A stretch of DNA of 64,000 bases, from positions 404,486,438 through 404,550,437 of the forward strand of contig CM041778.1 of the NCBI GenBank assembly GCA_023374045.1, in the 5' to 3' direction. Positions 36,101 to 47,500 of this stretch are shown piece by piece. The stretch's first letter is position 1, and each line of letters starts with the position of its first letter. The notes under the pieces were generated by a model, which ran no database searches, was not told the DNA's origin, and was given only the letters and a program-made list of their open reading frames with translations. Source of the stretch: Limonium bicolor (taxonomy: Eukaryota > Streptophyta > Magnoliopsida > Caryophyllales > Plumbaginaceae). The translations under genes were made by a program, and so were the position numbers.

Positions 36101-36245
36101 ATCAAAGGGGACGATAACTCCTTACCAGATTTTCTTTCACGCGAATTTTTACAAGGAAAGATTTCAAAACAGAATAATATATAACCAAATCATATATTAC
36201 CAGATTCTCACCATAAACAATCTTCTTTCCACAGAAAATGAGTGA
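33186..36245 (+). pseudogene. Copy E ORF1, 3' part: coat protein, protease, RT and RNase H
   Basis: One frame of about 1,020 codons with a single stop. It shows the basic coat-protein C-terminus and CX2CX4HX4C finger (33513-33554), an acidic linker and Leu/Lys-rich coiled-coil-like stretch, protease DSGAD (from 34290), a TAG at 34641-34643 where other copies have CAG, the RT with YIDD at 35337-35348, and RNase H starting ETDASNIGYGG (35778). A one-base and a two-base deletion (near 36072 and 36213) put about 47 RNase H residues out of frame, then restore it. A 42-base in-frame deletion lies at about 33234. The stop TGA at 36243-36245 overlaps the ORF2 ATG. Confidence 0.92.
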
Positions 36246-37572
36246 CAAAAGCAGGGGAACGCAGCCCAAGAGGGAGAAACCATAAACTTCTCAAGATTAC
36301 CAGATGGTGCCTCAGCAGCACCCATCATACAAGAATATACCAATTGCGCCTTCACCGGCGATCACCACACAAAATCCATATGCACCATTATCACAAGACT
36401 TCCCAGCACCAACATTTTTACAAGCAGCCAAAACACCCACAAAACTTTAATCTACCAGATCTACACAAAATACCCCCAAAGGCTACCATATCAAACCAAT
36501 CCACGAAAAAATTACCATCACCAGATATGTCCAAACACAACCACAAGAGATAGCCAATAGTATTGCCAAAAGTATATTCCCTCCAGAAATACATTGGCAA
36601 ACCAGTATGCAACACAAAACCCTCAAATACTATGAGCTTATCCTCATAGAAACCAGATCCATAGAACTAACCCATAGATCCAACCCAAATTCCTCACAAA
36701 CTGATTTTTCCAGATGCTTCATCAAAAAGGTGGTTTCAGCCAAAGAATGGGGTCCAATCCATCAGCCCCGCTCTTTCTCTGTAACCTTCTACCCAAACAC
36801 CTACAATTACGTCGATTACCAGGAAGCATGGTATCGATTCCTTTTACTTCGACCAGAAACACACTTATGGTTCATTAATTTCCATGAGCAGTGTGACAAA
36901 GATTTTCCAATATGGTTCTACGATTGGTGGCGCTATTTTGGAGGATCTTCCGATATTTTACCAAAACCAGTTCAACCAAATTATGCCTATTGGCTCCAAC
37001 ATTACAGCAGCCCACAATATACAAAAGAACTCCACTTTTTCTCCATATTCTGCGTCCCGTGGATTTTCTGTTGGACGTACAAGATTGATCAATTTTTGCC
37101 AGCACCATATCCATACAGTTTGGTTCGAGATTTTCGAATCAAATGGTGGCCCAAGTATTGGTCTAAATTCTGTTCTTACGAGAACGTCAAGGCCTATACA
37201 GCCACTGGCAAGAAAGTCATTACCTACAAAGACTATCAAGACTCACAAAAGGCCCTTCCTAGCTCCACAAAAACATAAGCCATCACCGGCCCAAACCCAA
37301 AACCAGAAACATCCTCACCAAAACCATTGGCCATATGCCCAGCACCACAAAAGCCCAAATCTCCACAACAGGATGAAATGTTTCAAAAGTTCTTGGACTC
37401 CAACCCAGAACTGTCCTTACAATATACCCAATTCAAGATCAATCAAATACCTGATGTTAAGGTATGGGCTGATGACGAAGAGGATTCATCCTCTGCGGGA
37501 TCAGTCTCTTATGATCCGTTTGGTGGACCTTTAGCCCAAGATCCACACGCGGGTTATGAAGATTTTATTTGA
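36238..37572 (+). pseudogene. Copy E ORF2, conserved viral protein of unknown function
   Basis: 444 codons in one frame from the ATG at 36238, which overlaps the ORF1 stop in the octet ATGAGTGA. Three in-frame TAA codons (36283, 36448 and 37276, first base) stand where copy C has CAA. The layout is as in copy C: a basic start, a Pro/Gln/Thr-rich stretch, an aromatic-rich central domain (YYELILIETRSIELTHRS, then WYRFLLLRPETHLWFINF), and an acidic C-terminus. No similarity I can name. The overlap suggests translation by termination-reinitiation or a similar coupling; that is inference. Confidence 0.82.
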
Positions 37573-37643
37573 AACAAGATTCAATAAAAAAAACAAGTAT
37601 AAAACACAAAAGCAACACCATCGTCTCCCTCCAGAAGAAACCA

Positions 37644-38339
37644 ATGGCACCCTCTCAACAAAAGCCACCAAAATGGCAACGAGCTTTTGGAAAGCTCAAA
37701 TTCAAGATTCAAAAGAGCAACCCCAACAACACGTTGCTCCACAAGATTTTGAAATACCATACCTCCACAAAACTCACTCCAATTCCTAACGAATTCCAAT
37801 TTCTACCAGACGTTCCCAGATATGGCTCGCAGTGGCAACTACGAGACCAACAACAACAACCAGTCCAGATGACATATCAACATCCTTCATACGACGGTCG
37901 TCAAGAACAAACGCTCCTTTGCGTTCAACCCTATGACCATCGTTTTTACTCCACGGATAGACCAATATATCAAAAACTTCACAGGTGGGTTCCTCTAAGA
38001 CACCTGCACCACAGTCTCCTTGTCGCCGCCGGCAAGGAACCACCAGATTTCAACATTCGTGTTCAAGAACTCCAAAGATTTGTGGAATTTTGCACTTCCA
38101 CATACTACATCACAAGAATAGATCCATTCTCGGAGCTACCCTGTACAACAGACTATGAGTGGCACCATCGCAAACTTGAAGTCGAGCTCGGGGTGGAAGA
38201 ATTAGTCTACAATATACATTACGGACTCAATATCTCAACAACGGACCTGTTCGAGCATTTTGACAGCCCCGAATTTCCAGAAGATCTGAACTTCAACCAG
38301 AATCCGTACGACAGCAGCGACAACGACCAGGCGCTGTAG
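37644..38339 (+). CDS. Copy E ORF3, conserved viral protein of unknown function
   Basis: An open frame of 231 codons from the ATG at 37644 to TAG, 71 bases after the ORF2 stop. The first ~50 residues are uncertain: the frame used in copy C, the frame used here and a third frame starting at 37672 are all open for a while, and indels separate the copies. From FQFLPDVP onward both copies agree. The C-terminal half is mixed aromatic and acidic (QELQRFVEFCTSTYYITRID, then EELVYNIHYGLN) and ends in a Glu/Asp-rich tail. No known domain is seen. It lies just upstream of the viral promoter. Confidence 0.65.
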   Translation: MAPSQQKPPKWQRAFGKLKFKIQKSNPNNTLLHKILKYHTSTKLTPIPNEFQFLPDVPRYGSQWQLRDQQQQPVQMTYQHPSYDGRQEQTLLCVQPYDHRFYSTDRPIYQKLHRWVPLRHLHHSLLVAAGKEPPDFNIRVQELQRFVEFCTSTYYITRIDPFSELPCTTDYEWHHRKLEVELGVEELVYNIHYGLNISTTDLFEHFDSPEFPEDLNFNQNPYDSSDNDQAL

Positions 38340-38399
38340 AAAATCGGATCAATAATTCAAAAGGACCAACAATCATGCGAGGAATCTCAATTATTGCAT

Positions 38400-38583
38400 T
38401 TCTTTTTCAAAAGCATCATTATTAGTTTTACTTTTCCCAAAAGCATTTACTTTTCTAAAAGTAAATAGTGCTTCCATTATTATTTCCAAAAGCAAATAGT
38501 GAAGGCAAATAATGCCTCCATTATTGTACCTCCAAGGCCCCGTCCTCACCTATATAAGGGGACGTTTAGGCACTTAGTTGGAC
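38400..38583 (+). promoter_or_regulatory. Pregenomic RNA promoter of the pararetrovirus
   Basis: TATATAAG at 38551-38558 preceded by a 150-bp block with three spaced AAAAGCA words (38410, 38440 and 38490 areas) and repeated CTCCATTATT. An RNA start would fall near 38583. Only copy E retains this region. Caulimovirid full-length RNA promoters sit in exactly this place, between the last ORF and the leader. The function in the plant today is untested. Confidence 0.8.
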
Positions 38584-38894
38584 ACAAGTTTTTACAAGTA
38601 CAAAGAAGAGAATACTAGAGAGATAAGCTCTGACTTCTCTCTTCCATTCAAATTCTCTATCCTTGTACCTATCTTCAATCCTTCAATATCAATACAAGAA
38701 AAACTCTTAAGTGAGTTTCAAGATTCAATATCTTATGTTTATGTTTATTTAAATTCAAGTTATTTATTTCAATATCTACACTTTCAATTCAAGTTATTCA
38801 ATATTTGTTCTTCAATATCTGTTCTTTACTTTCTTTAATTGTTATCTTCGATTCTCTTCAATATCTTCACCGATCCTACTCCCTTCTGGTATCA
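38584..38894 (+). other. Viral leader, 5' half, up to the primer site (copy E)
   Basis: Begins with a purine-rich segment (ACAAAGAAGAGAATACTAGAG) and runs through one copy of the AT-rich unit to TGGTATCA at 38887-38894, the first 8 bases of the tRNA-Met primer site. Viral sequence stops there and a short TA repeat follows. Confidence 0.85.
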
Positions 38895-40019
38895 CATAAA
38901 TATATATATATATAAATGAATGGTAAAACTTTTCAGAGTTAGATACATACAAGCTCTATACATCTGATAACTAAAACCGGGGTATCACCTCTAGGAAGGA
39001 TAGATATACAAAAGCCTCCCTAGTAATGAAAAAAACAGCGTAGTGCTCACAAAACACCCCAAACTACAAATGAGCAGTTTCAAGATCCTAGGATGTACAA
39101 AAGAGGGCAACCATACGTAGAGCTCCTAGGAGCATAGAACCCTATCAAGCCAATCCTGGTCAATGCAAGATTTTCCCATCTTCGTCCAGATGATGGCTTT
39201 CGTGGCAAATTTGATGTTGGAGATAATGAGATAGGGGTCTATGGTTTGGCTGGCCATGGCACGCTTGCATCGTTCAATCCAGATATGATAGACAACGTTA
39301 GCAACTGCCTTTTTTACTAAGTCGATCGAACGGTGCTTCCTACAGTAGCGGCTGATCCAGGCAGAGCAGCTTCACAGACTTTTCCGGTTTGTGGGGATTC
39401 CTAACCAGTCACAGATGGTCCACCATATCCTGTTAGAGAACCTGTAATGGAAAAAAAAGATGGTTGCTTGTCTCTTGAGCACGCTCACAGAGCCAGCATC
39501 TGTTAGCAAGACATATGCCCCAAGATTGGAGCTTATCACAAGTTTTAAGTTTACCTCTAAGGGTTGTCCACAAGATAAATTTGGCTTTGGAAGTGGACCA
39601 GGTATTCCAGCAGATCTTGTACCAAGGAAAAGGGCGGGAGGGGATGGCAACATCATTATAGAACAAGCTGACCCTAGGGTGGGAAGGGTAGGAGCTGAGT
39701 AGGGAATGGGCATCAGCGGATGTCCCACATTGCTCGATCCACCAATCCTTGGAATGAAGGATAGCTTTCTAGGTCCAGGGGTCGTTACCTTTGGCGGGAG
39801 TCGACCAGACGCTAAGATTGGCCAAGAAAACCTTATGGATCCATTGAATCCAAAGGCGCTCTAGGTCATGGGTTATGGCGAAGATAGTCTTAAGCATGAA
39901 GCACATATTCCACTTGTGGATGTCCTTAATCCCAAGTCCACCTTTTTTCTTGGTGTTCATGACAATGCTCCAAGACACGGGAGGAGAGGTGCTACTGTCT
40001 ACATCTCCAGACCAAAGGT
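38895..40019 (-). mobile_element. LINE (L1-type) 3' fragment, decayed
   Basis: Minus-strand remains of the end of LINE ORF2. It begins at about 40019 with a W-SGD block, then MSWSIVMNTKKKGGLGIKDI, a WNTWSTSKAKFILWTTLRGK segment, and the zinc-binding zf-RVT motif (WLCERAQETSNHLFF), then YHIWIERCKR. These are typical of plant L1 elements after the RT domain. Stops and frameshifts are frequent. The 3' end reaches the TA-rich run at 38895-38913 next to the viral primer site. No clear target duplication was found. Confidence 0.82.
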
Positions 40020-41870
40020 ACGAACGGAATGGTTTTTCTTCTTTGGCGGGGGTTTTTTCCCTCTCGGATGGGTTTTCTCTACCGTTTCATTTATGTCTTG
40101 GTGGTGGTTTGGGGTCAGACTTTTCTCACTCGTTATATCTAATTACAACGGTGAATTTTGGTGCTCCTATGCGCCGCCAATGATAGATTCCGATGAAGAT
40201 GAAGATGAAATTGTGAAGGATTTTGCTACTGATGTTTGTGCATGTAACAATAACATCGACTGGGCACTATTGTTGTTAACTCTGGCACGCGTAACACTTG
40301 TCTGCTTCAAGGGTCTTATGGTGCAGAGAATTCCATATATGGCACAGGTGAATTATGGCGACTGAATACGCTGGAGCAAGGGAAGTTTTGGAGGGATGTT
40401 AATGGAAACCTACATGTGCTGAACAGAGAGGATGATGGAAGGAATGGATTTGGCTAGGGAGGGTATGATTCAGTGTGAGTTGGCTATGGGGGGAGGAGCT
40501 GGAGAGAGTATGGAGCATAGGATGTTCAATTTGTGCAAGCGGGAATCGAGGAGATAATTGAGAGGATAAGGGCTATTGTTCAAAACGATGATGAGATTGA
40601 GGAAGCGGAGAATATCGACATCGTTGTTGGGAAAGCTGGGGCAATGGATGCTTTATAATCAGTGAATGGAGCTTTAATATTTCACACCACGTTATTGGTA
40701 CCACACTTGTAGTTCCTATGAGGAAGGTTAAGGTTACCTTTGATTCAAACCATCTGGTGGGAGGAAGTAACGGCCGTAGGAGGTTTAGGAGGAAGACGAC
40801 TTTGAGAAAAACTCAAAGTCGCTTAGGAAAATGAATTCATTGGTGCAAAATTGCATAGGGAATGACACTACTCATGTAATTACTTATTTTTGGAACTTTG
40901 GTTCAGCTTAGTGTCCTTAGTTAAATTAATTGCCTTTTGTATTTCTCTTTTGGGTATATTTCTTGCTTCTTGTTCTAGGATTAGTATATATGCTCGGTTA
41001 TGGAGTCTTTATAGTTATATTTTTCCTAGTTGGTTTGTCTTGGAATGTAGATGCAGCTGGTAGGTACATTAGCTTGATGGGTGAACAAGATTTGAAGAAG
41101 CATGATAGGCTTCCATGTCCAATCTTGGATAGTGATTGGTATTTCATCAAGTTTTGCTCATGCAACCTACTTAGGGAATGGATTACGCATAGTAGTAGGA
41201 TTATTAGTCGGTTTTTGTTTTGTAGGTTGGCTAGTAAGTTTTTTTTGCTAATGCCCCCTTCTGTAAATCTTTGTTATGGTAATGGAGTAATGAATGGTAG
41301 TTTAAAAAAAAAATCTGGGTAGCTCTAGCTCAATGATCAGCAAGGGAGATTCGACCAAGCTGACCTATGTTCTTAAACTGCATTTGATAGTAGGAAGTAA
41401 AAGTTAATAACTTATTTAGAACATACACAGAGTAAAAAAGATGAAAAAAGAGTGGTAAATTAGTTACTTTATAAATAAAAAAAATTAATATGAAAGACTT
41501 ATAAGTTTCAAAATATACATGTTAAAAGAAAGATGCACCATAGAATGTTACTTTTTTTTATGCTTGCACAATTATCAAAACATCCGTATCGTTCAACATT
41601 TAGATAAAAAAAATGAATGAAAATCAAGAAAAAACTTACTTTGAGACTTTTTCTTTCACTAACAGAGAAGGCCTAGAGAATTCTCTCTTTTTGTTTTGTA
41701 CTTTTGCATGGCGTTAGTTCCTAGGAAGAAATTGTTACACTAAAATCTTCATCATTATGCTCTGCATGTGGGTATTTATTTGATCTATCTTTCTCCCGAA
41801 AACATCTTCCTTTCAACATCGTGAAAAGATTTCTATCCCAACTCCATTTTTATCTCTCACATCTCGATCC
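40020..41870. other. Unassigned sequence between LINE pieces
   Basis: Contains short plus-strand frames (39868-40365, 40930-41322) with no recognisable domain. The stretch 40370-40870 reads like a decayed gene (Gly/Arg-rich words such as GRRRFRRKTTLRKT in one frame) and may be a LINE ORF1 tail, but I cannot prove this. 41330-41870 is AT-rich and could include the 5' untranslated part of the LINE ORF1 that follows. Confidence 0.4.
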
Positions 41871-41875
41871 AAAAA

Positions 41876-43170
41876 ATGGCAGAAGCTAGCAATCCGGAAG
41901 GTGTTGAGGATATATCAGATCGTCTTGCGAATTTGTCTCTAACCAAAGATGAAAGTTCCTTCTGGAACATCAGTTATCTATTGAATCAATCTGCCATTCT
42001 CAACTTTGAGTGTAACATTATTAGAAAACTTTTCTCACCTAGGAACACGGATATCCGAGCCTTGGAGGGAACCTTCGAAAAAGTCTGGCAAGTGTAGAGT
42101 TAAATAAGGGTGAGATCTATTGAAAGGAATTCGTTTGTTTCTTAGCTTGGTAGAGAGGCGAACCTCAATGAGATTTTCAATCGAGGAACCTAAATTTTTT
42201 ACAATGCTCTACTAGTTCTTCAAATGCTATGCCCCAAGAAAGCTCCAAAGGATCACAATTTCAGGTATATTACCTTCTAGATCCACATCCATAACGTTTC
42301 ATTTGCCCTTAGACATAAACCATTTGCCCAGTGCATGGCCAATAAGTTGGGCTCCTTCATCGAGTTTGATAACAAAGAGAGGCGATTCAGTGCTGAACTT
42401 TAAGAGTAAAAGTTGGACACGACATTTCAATGCCAGTCCAATGTTGCATCTCCTTCATACTAGAAGGGTCATCGCTAATTCTTCTACTATCCTATGAGAA
42501 GATGTCTTCATTATGTCAACAATATGGACTTCTTACTCATTCCACTAAAGAATGCCTAGCTTATCAACATTTCAACGAGCATGCACCAAATTATGGGCCA
42601 TGACTGAGAGCCTTAGGTTTTAGGATAGGATGGAAGAATATGGTTAAGGATGATGAGAGTTTTCGAATGCTATAGAGATGGCAGATAAGCGTTCGGGAGT
42701 TGAAGCTTGTACCTCTTCTGATATCAAGAGAAGGAAGGACAAGGAATTGTTCAAAACCATTCTTCCCTCCATAGTGTAGATCCACGGTCTAAAGACTATC
42801 AAATGGGTAGCTCATGAGTTTCAACTGACTCAATGGATGTTAGAGAGAGTTGGAAGCAAATAAAATGAAAGAGACTGAGACCCTTTCCCAACCCTAGGGA
42901 GTTACCAAAGGAAGATGAGGATCATTAACCGGTTACGCATCCTGCTCTTCCGTATGAACTCAGCCTTGTGGATGAAACTGCCCTGGTAGATTATCTGATT
43001 AGAATTTTGGAGTGTGACTCTCTAGAGATTGTGGAAGGGACGAAGAGAAATTTGGACAAGGTTATGGATGGTAGCTCATTGCGAGATGTCTGAAGGCACA
43101 ACAAGGGAAGCCCGCAAGGTAAGAAGGGAAAGATCTCGAACGCCAGCCTGAGCATGATGCATGGGTCGTT
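41876..43170 (+). pseudogene. LINE ORF1 (DUF4283-type Gag-like) remnant
   Basis: Starts at ATG 41876 (MAEASNPEGVEDISDRLANL) with the N-terminal pattern of plant LINE ORF1 proteins, including the R-FSP--TDIRALEGTFEKVW block of DUF4283. It stops after 73 codons and continues in shifted frames: FALRHKPFAQCMANKLGSFI and EFDNKERRF are recognisable at 42299-42400. The tail at about 42940-43170 (LPYELSLVDETALVDYLIRI) is Pro/Asp-rich. These proteins bind RNA in LINE transposition. This copy is dead. Confidence 0.65.
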
Positions 43171-44573
43171 GGTAATTGATCTGAATGCAATGCATGGGGC
43201 AACTTCCGGGATGTCCGGAGGTTAGGTCAAATTTTATTTAATAGTACAAAATTTGATTTGAATTTGAGCCCTTTTTTTATTAAGTATTTGGTACAGGTAC
43301 AAGCTTGACCAACCACCATTCCACATTTATGCCAATTGTAACTTACTCATACAATCTCAACATGCCAATAATTGGTATGAATTTAGATTTTTATTTGATC
43401 ACATTAAAACTAACACCATACAGGTTTAGCTAAAGTGTTAGGCAACCTCATATAGATTTGTCATATTTTGATCTAAATGTTCTTTTTTTCGAAAACAATA
43501 GTCTATTATAAATGTACAAGGGTAGGGCAACTTGAATAGAAAAACAGAACACAAATCCGAATCCTGGATGAGGAGTACAACTTTTGATGTACTTTCATCC
43601 ATCCTAGCCCATCAGAGTCTCAAAGGCTTTCCAACCAGGCCATCAACCATCCAAACCTTACAGTTAAAACACTGGCCATGTACTTTATTCTAACATAGAT
43701 GATAAGAAAGCATAGAAAAGCATACCATAGATCCTGTAACACTACAATTAAGGACAGATAAACATGACCATAACAAACTAGAGAAAGGGGTCATGATATG
43801 ACCGCTAAAAGTGCTCTCATCTTATTTCAGTGGACCCAAAGTCTGATTCCTTGCGGCAAACGGACTTAACAATCCATTGGAAGACTCGAACTATTTTTAC
43901 AAAGTGAAGACTTAAATATACCGCTAATAACGAGTACTACGGTTGGTGAGGTTTACTCACAGCATTGAAGTTGCATCGTTACATATAATAGAAGGGCCGG
44001 CCCAGTAATTTTCCGGATTGGGCGTACGTAGGGTTAGAATTTTGATAAAAGTTGCAAAATTCAGAGATATGGAACCAGCCCAAGGTTGAAAAGAAACAAT
44101 AGCGGCGCCCGCCACTTCTGCTGCCCCGTCTATTGTTGTCTGCAATTTGGTTTAAATCCTTGGTTTTTTTTCTTACCTCCACGCTGATCTTGATCACCCC
44201 TCCATGTTCGATCGAGTTTAAGCCCTTTCCCAAACCCGGATTCCATAACTTTGCATCGCATCCTTGTTCCAGTTAAGCTGTAAACACACAACAATTCAAC
44301 TTACAATTTCTGATCATTAAAAAAACTTAACACCTTCTGATCTGTTAACCTATCCCGCGCAAATCCAACATCACCCGTCTCTTTGCTCTAGAAAATTTCT
44401 GCAAATTTCCCCCAAATACACTTTCGACTAGTCGACATAAAAACCTCCGTCCTCAAAATCCCACGTTCTTGTGTCGAACCATCATCCATGTGATTGCACC
44501 CCATTCTTTATCCCTATTTTTAATTTCAAATTTCTTTTTGAGTCATATTTTCTCACTCCTCCTTCCTCTCTAG
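43171..44573. other. Intergenic sequence and 5' flank of ICME
   Basis: No gene seen at 43171-44150. At 43484 a T-run followed by CGAAAACAATAG resembles the poly-A end of a minus-strand retroposon, without a second end that I can define. 44150-44573 is the likely ICME promoter and 5' UTR: pyrimidine-rich, ending TCTCTAG just before the ATG. No clear TATA box could be chosen. Confidence 0.45.
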
Positions 44574-47500
44574 ATGACATCTCCTCAATCTCCAATTCTC
44601 CCCGTCACAAATCCATTTGTGCGTGGCAGATCAGAAGAACCAACAATGCCAATGCTGTTTCAGAAGCAGAAAGACGGACTCTCGACCAATGGGATTCTCC
44701 TTTCGTCTTATTTCCCACCTCCTTCTTCTTCATCTTCCTCTTCTTATTCCTATCTAGGGGATGACCAAAGTTCTTACAACGAAGCACGCCCCCTTCTTTC
44801 TCGTGCTTTCAGCTACGATGGTATCACTGCTACTACCCCCATCGCCGTCTCCCCGGTTGCCAATGGTCACCACAATTTTCCCAAAAAGCAGAGAAGGAGG
44901 CGCACATCTAGCCATGACTCGCTCCCAATTCTCTCCGACCGCCGCCACTCACCGTCTTCCACAACGCCCTCGTTGTCTTCATCGATTAGCCAGAACGTTG
45001 GCCACGCTGCTGCCGAGACTTACTTGATCACTCGCCTTAGCTTGACTCTCTTGCGTTTTCTTGGGTACTTAACTATGTTTTTTTTTTCCTCTTGAAGCAA
45101 ACTAGGTTCTATTCTGTATTTGTTACTGTTTATGAGTTTGATGCAATTTACTTGTTGTTTGGGTTTCTCTCGGATCGGCACAACGGGCTCTTTTCCATTA
45201 AAGAATAGGATTGTCAGTGTTAAGGAGTAAAACTGCTCGTTTAGGACTAGGTAACTCGTGTTTGCTTGAGTATTCTATTCACGCTTTTCATCCGTGTCCG
45301 ATCTGGCTCTTGTGAAGGAAGGTATTAACTGAACAACACATGTTTAAATGCTGGAAGTAACTTAGTGTATACCTGAAGTGAACTGTAGAGATCTGGGTGA
45401 GGTATTGAGCCGCAAATATGAGGACATGGTTTCCTTTGATTATTTCTTGGGAAATTTCACCAAATACCATTGAGTTTTTGCTTAATTCATGATATACCAC
45501 TGTGTTTCTAAAATTACATTAGATAACACCGAGTTTTTACTTATTTCACCAGATAACATTATGTCCCATATTTTATTAACTGCTCCTTCTAATATCCCTA
45601 GAAAAAAAGAATAAACTACCCCTGTTATCAGCTAAACTAAGGTGGTATCTTATAGAATTTGTCAATATGACAATTCATTGTCAGGTAATTAATTAATAAC
45701 ATGAGTATTTTTGTCATTTTCCAAGAAAATTAACACAAAAGTTAACGAAATATGAGACAGAGTGTTATCTGGTGAAATATGTAAAAACTCGGTGTCATCT
45801 TGTGTAATTTTAAAAACACGGTGGTATATCGTGAATTAAGCAAAAACTCAATGGTATTTGGTGAAAATTCCCTTATTTCTTTATGACTGCTATGTACTCT
45901 AATTCTAATTCTATGCAAAACTCATCTTCTGGGAACTTTGGTAGCTGTTCTGTGGTGATAAACTCTTTTCGACATCTATGAGAGTCACACTGACCCCTGC
46001 TAAATTATGTGCAGTTTTCTTCCACTTTTAGACATACATCTTCGGCTGTGCACTTCCTCGGTTCAGTAGTTTGAGTTGCTGTTTTGTTTTCTTGCTTTTC
46101 CTTTGTTTTGGCTCCTTCTGGCGTGATGAATTTGTTCCTGATGATGGTGCTAAAGACCTTGCAACAAGTTTTTTTAACCCATCAATCCTCACCTCTCTGT
46201 ACCCATCTGTTGTAAGGCTACTTAAGTATTTTTTAACTGCAAACGATGGACAAAGAAATCTAGGGTTGGGTAGGGTCAGTGCTGATAGTGTGCAGTATAC
46301 TATCTAGGCAAATGTGTATATGGTATAACAGTACACTCAGGCTGTGGTAACTGGTAATGTCATTCTTGTGGGTTTCTTGGCAGCATTTGAAGTGCATTTA
46401 GTTGTCTTACATGAAACTCGGGAAATTTCCCACTCCTGCAGCAGGGCCTGCTCTTCTTTGTTGCTCACAACCCGCCTGCCTGCAGTTTTCAGGAGTGATA
46501 TACTGAGTCTGTTAACTTATTTTTATTCAGGGTAGGCTACCGATGGATCACTAGATTCCTCGCACTTGGCTGCTATGCAATTTTACTCATGCCTGGATTT
46601 ATTCAAGGTTCGCATCATTCCATATCACATAACAGTCTCTCGGGGCCTCCAGTTTTGTTGTCCTAAATTAACAGTATGCTTCTAATATAGGTGCAAACAA
46701 TTGTACATTTCTTATGTTATGAGTACTTTCTTTAACGTTTTGCAGTTGGATATTATTACGTCTTCTCAAGCCAGGTCCGCAGAAGTATAGTCTATGGTGA
46801 TCAACCAAGAAACAGGTTTGGATGTCTTGAGATTTTTATGCTCAAGCAATAGTGGAATGATAGATTCTGCAGTAAGTGAGATTCTTGGCACTACTTGATG
46901 TTGGCCTCTTCTATGCAGGCTTGATCTATACCTGCCCAAGAATAGTAATGGGCCCAAGCCTGTTGTAGCTTTTATCACTGGTGGAGCTTGGATCATTGGG
47001 TAAGTTATTGAACCATGTTTCAGTTTAGCCTATTTTTTAATTCTAACCTAAATAAGTGATCATTCGGTGGGGATATATACTGAGTTTTACTCTTGTGTGG
47101 ACTTTGAATTTTACAAATTAATGAATGGTTCTTGTTATCCATTTGAGAACCCGTACATAAATATCTCATTACATTAATAGATTACAGAGGTGTAGTTCTT
47201 TGGAACTTGCTAAATGTTTCAGCACCAGGCCATATGATTAGCATGGAGCAGTAGCAAGATTGTAATTACTGTTTTAATTTTCTGATTTCCTTGGATTTAC
47301 TTCGTGTTCTGATTTCCAATTTTGGTACAGCTACAAGGCATGGGGTTCACTTTTGGGACGGCAGCTGTCAGAAAGAGATATCATTGTCGCTTGCATAGAT
47401 TACAGGTGGTCTGTCTCAGTTCTGAAGCTGGTTTTTTCTCTTGTACGTTGTTGCATTATATGTATTGATGAACAATTCTGATCCTCTTTCCACATTAATG

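Larger units (their letters stand above)
24857..38894 (+). mobile_element. Endogenous pararetrovirus copy D/E, almost one genome unit, split by a CACTA transposon
   Basis: Viral sequence at 24857-27354 and 33186-38894 (about 8.2 kb) is one copy interrupted by the CACTA element at 27355-33182. It begins about 140 bases downstream of the primer site and ends within the primer site (TGGTATCA at 38887-38894), so it is a nearly complete genome opened at the site where tRNA-primed minus-strand synthesis starts. It is the only copy with ORF3, promoter and leader in order. ORF1 carries one early frameshift, a 42-base in-frame deletion, one stop and a short out-of-frame stretch; ORF2 carries three stops. 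Confidence 0.93.

Noticed and set aside
1..38894. Reading the RT-bearing repeats as LTR retrotransposons
   Set aside because: No LTRs and no integrase, a movement-protein domain at the N-terminus, a tRNA-Met primer site in a leader and extra 3' ORFs; this is a pararetrovirus.
39868..40365. 165-codon plus-strand frame
   Set aside because: Its first half is antisense to the LINE zinc-binding region and the rest has no recognisable domain.
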